64,000 bases of DNA, taken from the NCBI GenBank assembly GCA_019321725.1, contig CM033110.1:2907278-2971277 (forward strand), in the 5' to 3' direction. The stretch is from Paulownia fortunei. Lineage: Eukaryota; Streptophyta; Magnoliopsida; Lamiales; Paulowniaceae. The notes under the pieces are model-generated. The model was not told the DNA's origin. It ran no database searches and saw only the letters and a program-made list of their open reading frames with translations. Both the position numbers and the translations under genes were made by a program. Shown here piece by piece: positions 60,006-64,000 of this stretch. Position 1 is the stretch's first letter; every line of letters starts with the position of its first letter.

Positions 60006-60857
60006 AGGTCAAATGTGATAATGTTACAACTTCTTCATTAGTTGACAATTATTTTTAAATGACTTTATTTTCATCCTTGCCCTCAGTTTGAATGGAATAT
60101 GGGTAAATACATGGAACACCAACTTCGATCGCTCCCAATTTACATGTTTCTTCAAAAATTTATGCTTTTAAGAATTTAAAATTTGTGAATATGAACTGCT
60201 TGCCCCTCATCTTCATTGCAACTTTAATTTGATTTGCAAAGAGTTGAGAAGAGGGGCAGAGATCATCTCACTGGACGTAAGAAATTCATACACACAAAGT
60301 TTGTCTCAGCAAAATAACAAGAAAAGATAAATATGCACAAATATAAAATTTATTTAAAAGAATTTTGAGTACAATCTCCTATTTGAATCCTCTAATTATT
60401 CTTCTCACAAATAATAATTTATGGATATTAAATTGAAATTACCACTTTAATATCCTTCTAAGTTAATATGTACCTCAACAATAATATTAATTCATATGCT
60501 CGACATCATAATAACGAATTAAGTGCCATAATGTGACGCACTTAGAGACCTGTAACTTTATATAGGGAAATTCAAGTATGGTCCTAATATTTGTTCAATG
60601 TGTGATTACACAACAAGTAATATCAACATTCAAAATATGTAAATGTTTAGCTTAGAAAGGTTTGATCACTAAATGTGACTGACGAGATTACAAAATTCAT
60701 ATTTCTTGTTTGATAAAATTTGAGAGAATAAAATTCATAATGACCGGGAAACAAATTTTTATTTTGTAATTAATTTCGAATGTTAGGAAGTAGGAAAATC
60801 TTATTCGAAGTCAGTAAATTGAACAATTCACAAATAACTTACGATAAGAAACTCGTG
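60006..60857. other. AT-rich spacer
   Basis: No gene is recognised. It includes the third, diverged copy of the 44-bp repeat at about 60357-60400. Confidence 0.4.
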
Positions 60858-61006
60858 TTAAGGCATTGTTTGAAAAAATTAGAAAAAAATTGAACTTAAA
60901 ACATTTTTGGTATGTTTTATAGTAGTGATTTTGCTTCTAATTTTCTTAAATAAAACTGAAATTTAAAGAAGATTGGAGGTGCTTCTGGCTTTTAGTAGCA
61001 TTTAGG

Positions 61007-62419
61007 TAAAGGGAAAAAGGCAAAATTCGTCGTTTATGTTAGTCTATATAGATATTTAATCCGTTAAATTGACAAGATTTGATTTTACTACATTAAGTCT
61101 TTAAATTTTGCATATTTGGTCCAAATTTTACCTAAAAATTTTAATTTGATCGGGAATTGTTGATGTGGCATAATAAATCACCGAAATCTGCTATATGAAC
61201 TATATTTTGGGGATTTCTATTATTTGGGGAAAAAAATAGCTGATATGACGCTTATGTGTATTATTTTGTGAAAAAAATAAATAAATATGTGTCACCTAAA
61301 TAAAAAAAGGGAGAAAAAAAATTAAATAATAATTTATTTTATCTTTTATTTTTGTATTTGGTAAAAAAAATTTAAAAAAAATTATCTTTCATCTTCTTCC
61401 ACACCCACCACCACCACCACCACCCATCTGCTTCTTCTTCTTCTTCTTCTATTAAAATCAACATCCCAAACCACCTTCTTCTTCTTCTTCTACCTAAATC
61501 CATAACCAAATCCTCCTCCTGTTCTTCTTCTACCCAAATCCACACCCAAACCACCAACCCACCCACCTCTTCTTTCACCTAAATCCATACCATAAACAAC
61601 TATCCACATGTTCTTCCACCTAATTCCACACCCCAAACTACCAATCTATCTCTTCTTCCACCTCCACCACCCGTCTAGCTCCACCATCTATCTCTCCTTC
61701 TCTTTCTTCTTCTAAAAATTAAAATATTTAAAATTATTTTTTTAAATTAAAAAAGGAAAAGAAAAGAAAAAAGTATATTATGATAACTATTTATGTAAAT
61801 CTTTTCTTTATTTTATATTTTTAGTATTTAAAAAGTTATTTAATATATTATATAAACTATTTTTATTTTATTTATTATTGAAATTCAAATACTTTCTAAC
61901 TTTTAAATATAAAAGTTCATTGATATTTTATTTCTTTATTTTTTAATTTATTTATATTTTTTAAATTAAGAGATTATTTAAAAATAGTATGTAAACTATT
62001 TTGATTTTTTTGAAATTTTACAAATTGTTTGAAGATGGTGGAGAAAAAAATAAAAAAATATTTTTTTTGAAATTTTATAAGTGGAAAAAGAATAAATATT
62101 AAATAAATTATTATTTTTTTAGGTTCATTTGGAAATTACACATATTTGTTTATTTTCATCCCATTGTCCATCAAATTGCTACATCATATACTTTTCTCTT
62201 CAAATTTAAAAATTCCCAAATTATAGTCCATGTCAGCAAATTTTGATAATCTTTGTGCCACGTTAGTAATTCCCGATCAAATTAAAAAAATTCAATGAAA
62301 TTTGGACCACATGTGAAAAATTTAAAAATTTAATATACTAAAATCAAGTTTTACCAACTTAAATGACTAAATCTCTATACAGACCAATATACAGGATGAA
62401 TTTTGTATTTTTCCCTTTA
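61007..62419. mobile_element. Inner element with long terminal inverted repeats, about 1.4 kb
   Basis: The left arm (61007 to about 61225) starts TAAAGGGAAAAAGGCAAAAT and contains TTTGGTCCAAATTT and AATTTGATCGGGAATT. The right arm (about 62205-62419) is its reverse complement in the same order, including AATTCCCGATCAAATT and AAATTTGGACCACATG, ending ATTTTTCCCTTTA. The arms are about 210 bp and roughly 75-80% alike by eye. The interior is AT-rich plus a CT-rich tract and has no transposase, so the element is non-autonomous. The target duplication is not resolved. Confidence 0.75.
61385..61710. repeat. Polypyrimidine tract with (TTC)n and (CCA)n runs
   Basis: One strand is almost purely C/T/A, with CTTCTTCTTC and CACCACCACC runs repeated several times. 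It forms the core of the inner inverted-repeat element. The minus-strand open frame across it (poly-Glu and poly-Trp) is a by-product of the repeats. Confidence 0.8.
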
Positions 62420-62699
62420 ACGAAATATTTCAAACTTATTTTAGACCTTATACCTCTAAATAATTTTTGAAAATTGAGGCATGAGTCAAAGATGTTTGTT
62501 TATCTAAGGAGCATTATGAACTTTTGATATTAAAAAGTAAAGAAAAGCTTAAATTATACTACGAAACACTCACTTTTCAATTACTCACTTTTTAATATTT
62601 TATCCGAATATCCTATACTTTTTACTTTTTTGTTACTTTTTCTCCAAAATTTATTACTTTTATAAAAGCACAATTTTTTTCAAACAATACCTAACAGAC

Positions 62700-63700
62700 A
62701 CATAAAATCAATATGCTATTCAATTATTGATCAATTTTTGGTTGGTAGGACATCGCATGACTAGAATTAATGTAAGACTAATTCAACTCTCACAACTTGA
62801 ACTGAAATATCATGTTGTGCCTTTCTGAAATCGCCAAAGATGCAAAAATCTTATTATCTAAGCATTTATTTTCTAATAAATTATACAACTAACCCCACCT
62901 CCCCAACCCCCAAGCATCCACTAGGCATTGAAATTTGAATTAAAAAAAGGCAAAATTGATTTATTATTGAAATTAGGGAATAAAACTAAAAAAAAAAATT
63001 AAATCTGTATATTTTACATTAAGAATTGATTTGAATGATCATTTTGTATTATTGGCTAATTTACTTGATTACTTTCTCAAATGAATAAAAGCAACTTTGT
63101 GATAATTTTTTCAAAGTACTGATAATATCACTATTTGAAGGTTTTCTAATGCTAAACTGCTAAAAATTATTAAGAAGTAAATCTAAAGATTAAAGACTTC
63201 CCTTTTTATTTAGCAAAAGGGGGAACGTTCATTGTGGATGGTAATTTATATATCTATAATTTTTTCGTTTGGCAGTCAAATAACTCTTCCTTTTATTTTT
63301 TATAGTTTAAATTATGAAGAACTTAAAACTACTAAAAAATTTGACACCAACTTCTAAATTGGACCATGGAAACCCAAAAACAATTTGTTCCATATGTAGC
63401 AAATTGCCACACTTGGTGCAGCTTGCATATCAATCTATTCATTAATTTGGATCAACATATATATTTTATGCCACAAAATGTTCCATCATTTGGTTGAAGG
63501 TACTGTGTACATATATACATGGATTAAGGTCCTTATTTTAATATAATATTTTCAAACATTTGGTATTACTTTTTTTTTTTTTAAGGAGGACATAAATTCA
63601 TTTAAAGGTATGTGGATTTTATGTTAAATATCTTATTTTTTGTCAAATAAAATATTTAATACAAGATGTATGCACCCACAATATCGACAAGATATGAAGA

Positions 63701-63736
<36 letters not shown>

Positions 63737-64000
63737 TGAACAAGGTTCTTTTTTTGTACTATGTATCCAAACATTTGGTATTTCTATTTTCTCAATAAAA
63801 ATATATACCATGAAAAAGATTGTGGTCTTAAAAATGTATATATAGTTCACAAATATTCTTGTGGCCAAAGAGCGCACAAGCTAGGCAAGCACACACACGA
63901 GTGTTAGATATTTGTGTCTTTTTGATAGGTTTTATTATCAAGATTTGTTTGTTTTTATTTTTATCTGGATTTACTCGATCTCTCTTAATCAATTAAAGAA
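62700..64000. other. AT-rich spacer at the right edge
   Basis: No gene is visible. A (TA)n run of about 15 units lies at 63704-63733. Confidence 0.45.

Larger units (their letters stand above)
60858..62694. mobile_element. Outer inverted-repeat element, interrupted by a second element
   Basis: The left end TTAAGGCATTGTTTGAAAAA (60858) is matched by the reverse complement of the right end (TTAGGTATTGTTTGAAAAAA, ending 62694). Without the insert at 61007-62419 it would be about 420 bp, a typical MITE size. The arms stay complementary only near the tips. It is non-coding. Confidence 0.6.

Noticed and set aside
61372..61578. Minus-strand frame with poly-Glu and poly-Trp
   Set aside because: It is the translation of TTC and CCA simple repeats, with no sign of a real protein.

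Overview
Organism and composition. This is nuclear DNA of a flowering plant, most likely a eudicot. It is very AT-rich, its genes are split by GT-AG introns, and its spacers are full of microsatellites, decayed Copia retrotransposons and MITE-like inverted-repeat elements. The protein families (plant 14-3-3, CURT1 thylakoid protein, plant dicarboxylate carrier) confirm a land plant. I cannot name the species; an asterid is only a guess.

Layout. 1-0.87 kb: decayed minus-strand Copia fragment. 0.9-11.2 kb: gene-poor, with a small NAC-like relic at about 8.75 kb and a dispersed AT-rich repeat at about 9.06 kb. 11.2-16.4 kb: four-exon 14-3-3 gene on the minus strand (245 aa). 16.5-22.7 kb: AT-rich spacer with two inverted-repeat elements. 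22.8-25.8 kb: five-exon CURT1-family gene on the plus strand (207 aa). 26.7-36.1 kb: transposon cluster made of a Tourist-like MITE and an old minus-strand Copia, the latter split by a younger plus-strand Copia with two LTRs. 38.4-51.5 kb: large gene with 21 coding exons for a plant-specific protein of about 1,190 aa and unknown function. 55.1-56.1 kb: intronless, GC-rich mitochondrial dicarboxylate carrier on the minus strand. 57-64 kb: repeat-rich spacer with nested inverted-repeat elements and a degenerate tandem array.

How the genes relate. The four genes do not form a pathway. They cover phosphoprotein binding (14-3-3), thylakoid membrane curvature (CURT1), an uncharacterised large protein with a C2-like segment, and malate/oxaloacetate exchange across the inner mitochondrial membrane. 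What ties three of them together is gene order: from memory, the 14-3-3/large-gene pair and the large-gene/carrier pair each match a different duplicated block of the Arabidopsis genome.

Points most worth a second look are that gene order, a one-base frame discrepancy between coding exons 8 and 9 of the large gene, the nested Copia pair with its target-site duplication, and the two nested long-TIR elements at 60.9-62.7 kb. I found no convincing undescribed system; the large gene is the main protein of unknown function.
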